Assembly: GCA_002692065.1 (NCBI GenBank) | Contig: NZJX01000011.1 | Span: 80,920 to 115,554 of the forward strand | Reading direction: 5' to 3' | DNA: 34,635 bases | Source: Flavobacteriales bacterium | Lineage (GTDB): Bacteria > Bacteroidota > Bacteroidia > Flavobacteriales > UBA7430 | In this document: piece by piece, positions 34,532 to 34,635 of the stretch | How positions within the stretch are numbered: position 1 is the first letter of the stretch | Layout: every line of letters begins with the position of its first letter | The notes under the pieces: model-generated | Databases searched by the model: none | The model's input: the letters and a program-made list of their open reading frames with translations, nothing else | What the model was told of the DNA's origin: nothing | Program-made: the position numbers and the translations under genes

Positions 34532-34635
34532 CTGAAAAAAACTTTTAATCCATCTTTTTTAATTTATAATTCTTCTGCTGGATCTGGTAAAACTCATTCA
34601 ATAGCAAAGGAGTATATACGAATCTGCCTTAAATC
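34532..34635 (+). CDS. UvrD/AddA/RecB-type helicase-nuclease, N-terminal fragment
   Basis: The open frame reads FNPSFLIYNSSAGSGKTHSI then AKEYIRICLK, and runs off the window. IYNxSAGSGKT with a following KEY(L/I) is the characteristic Walker A opening of UvrD-superfamily exodeoxyribonuclease V beta/AddA-like proteins of Bacteroidota. These unwind and process double-strand ends for recombination. The frame has no ATG, GTG or TTG between the preceding stop and the motif. The coordinate given is the best-placed CTG (34532), so a CTG or other unusual start is assumed. Confidence 0.75.
   Translation, partial: MKKTFNPSFLIYNSSAGSGKTHSIAKEYIRICLK

Overview
This window is a stretch of very AT-rich chromosome, apparently well below 35% GC by eye, from a member of the Bacteroidota. 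It is most likely a marine-type flavobacterium with a compact genome. Several things point that way. The ATP synthase operon is of Bacteroidota type: a subunit a with a long N-terminal extension, and no beta or epsilon gene after gamma. There is a PorZ-like type IX secretion protein with a C-terminal sorting domain, and a second secreted protein with the same kind of tail. A series of protein families known mainly from this phylum is present (DUF4292, DUF4837, DUF6702, DUF4175). Three putative promoters match the Bacteroidota -7 element TAnnTTTG exactly, and a fourth matches more loosely. The code looks standard, with TGA read as stop.

Layout. Bases 1-5436 hold an ATP synthase operon: partial atpI/atpZ, a small membrane protein, then atpB-E-F-H-A-G. 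Bases 5518-16741 hold a tightly packed plus-strand series: crotonase, flippase, dUTPase, sugar nucleotidyltransferase, TPR protein, DUF4292 lipoprotein, EnvC-like M23 protein, TatA, GatA, MltD-like transglycosylase and DUF4837 lipoprotein. Many of these genes touch or overlap. A minus-strand pair, porZ-recO (19744 down to 16738), runs convergently into this series with a 3-base overlap. A tRNA-Arg(UCG) follows at 19790-19866, and the minus strand behind it carries a possible gene remnant.

Bases 20107-26587 look more accessory: a DUF1624/HGSNAT-like membrane acyltransferase, an M1 aminopeptidase with its DUF6702 partner, a secreted proline-iminopeptidase-like hydrolase, and a jelly-roll-like protein with a sorting tail. 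Bases 26592-32194 form a minus-strand operon of DUF4175, ybeY and mnmG. A perfect 14-bp palindrome, GTTCCACGTGGAAC, of the ParB/parS type lies across the ybeY-mnmG junction. Bases 32321-34635 run on the plus strand: gltX, folB, tRNA-Cys(GCA), and the first residues of a UvrD/AddA/RecB-type helicase cut by the window end.

How the genes work together. Most are housekeeping genes for energy, tRNA charging and modification, folate, repair, and nucleotide hygiene. They are interleaved with envelope genes for peptidoglycan remodelling, lipid-linked glycan flipping, Tat export, T9SS and lipoproteins. I see no CRISPR array, insertion sequence, prophage or clearly new defence or biosynthetic system. 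The items most worth following are the parS-like palindrome inside the ybeY-mnmG junction, the EnvC-like protein lacking most of its zinc ligands, the uncharacterised conserved envelope families, the long poly-G tracts, and several hairpins.
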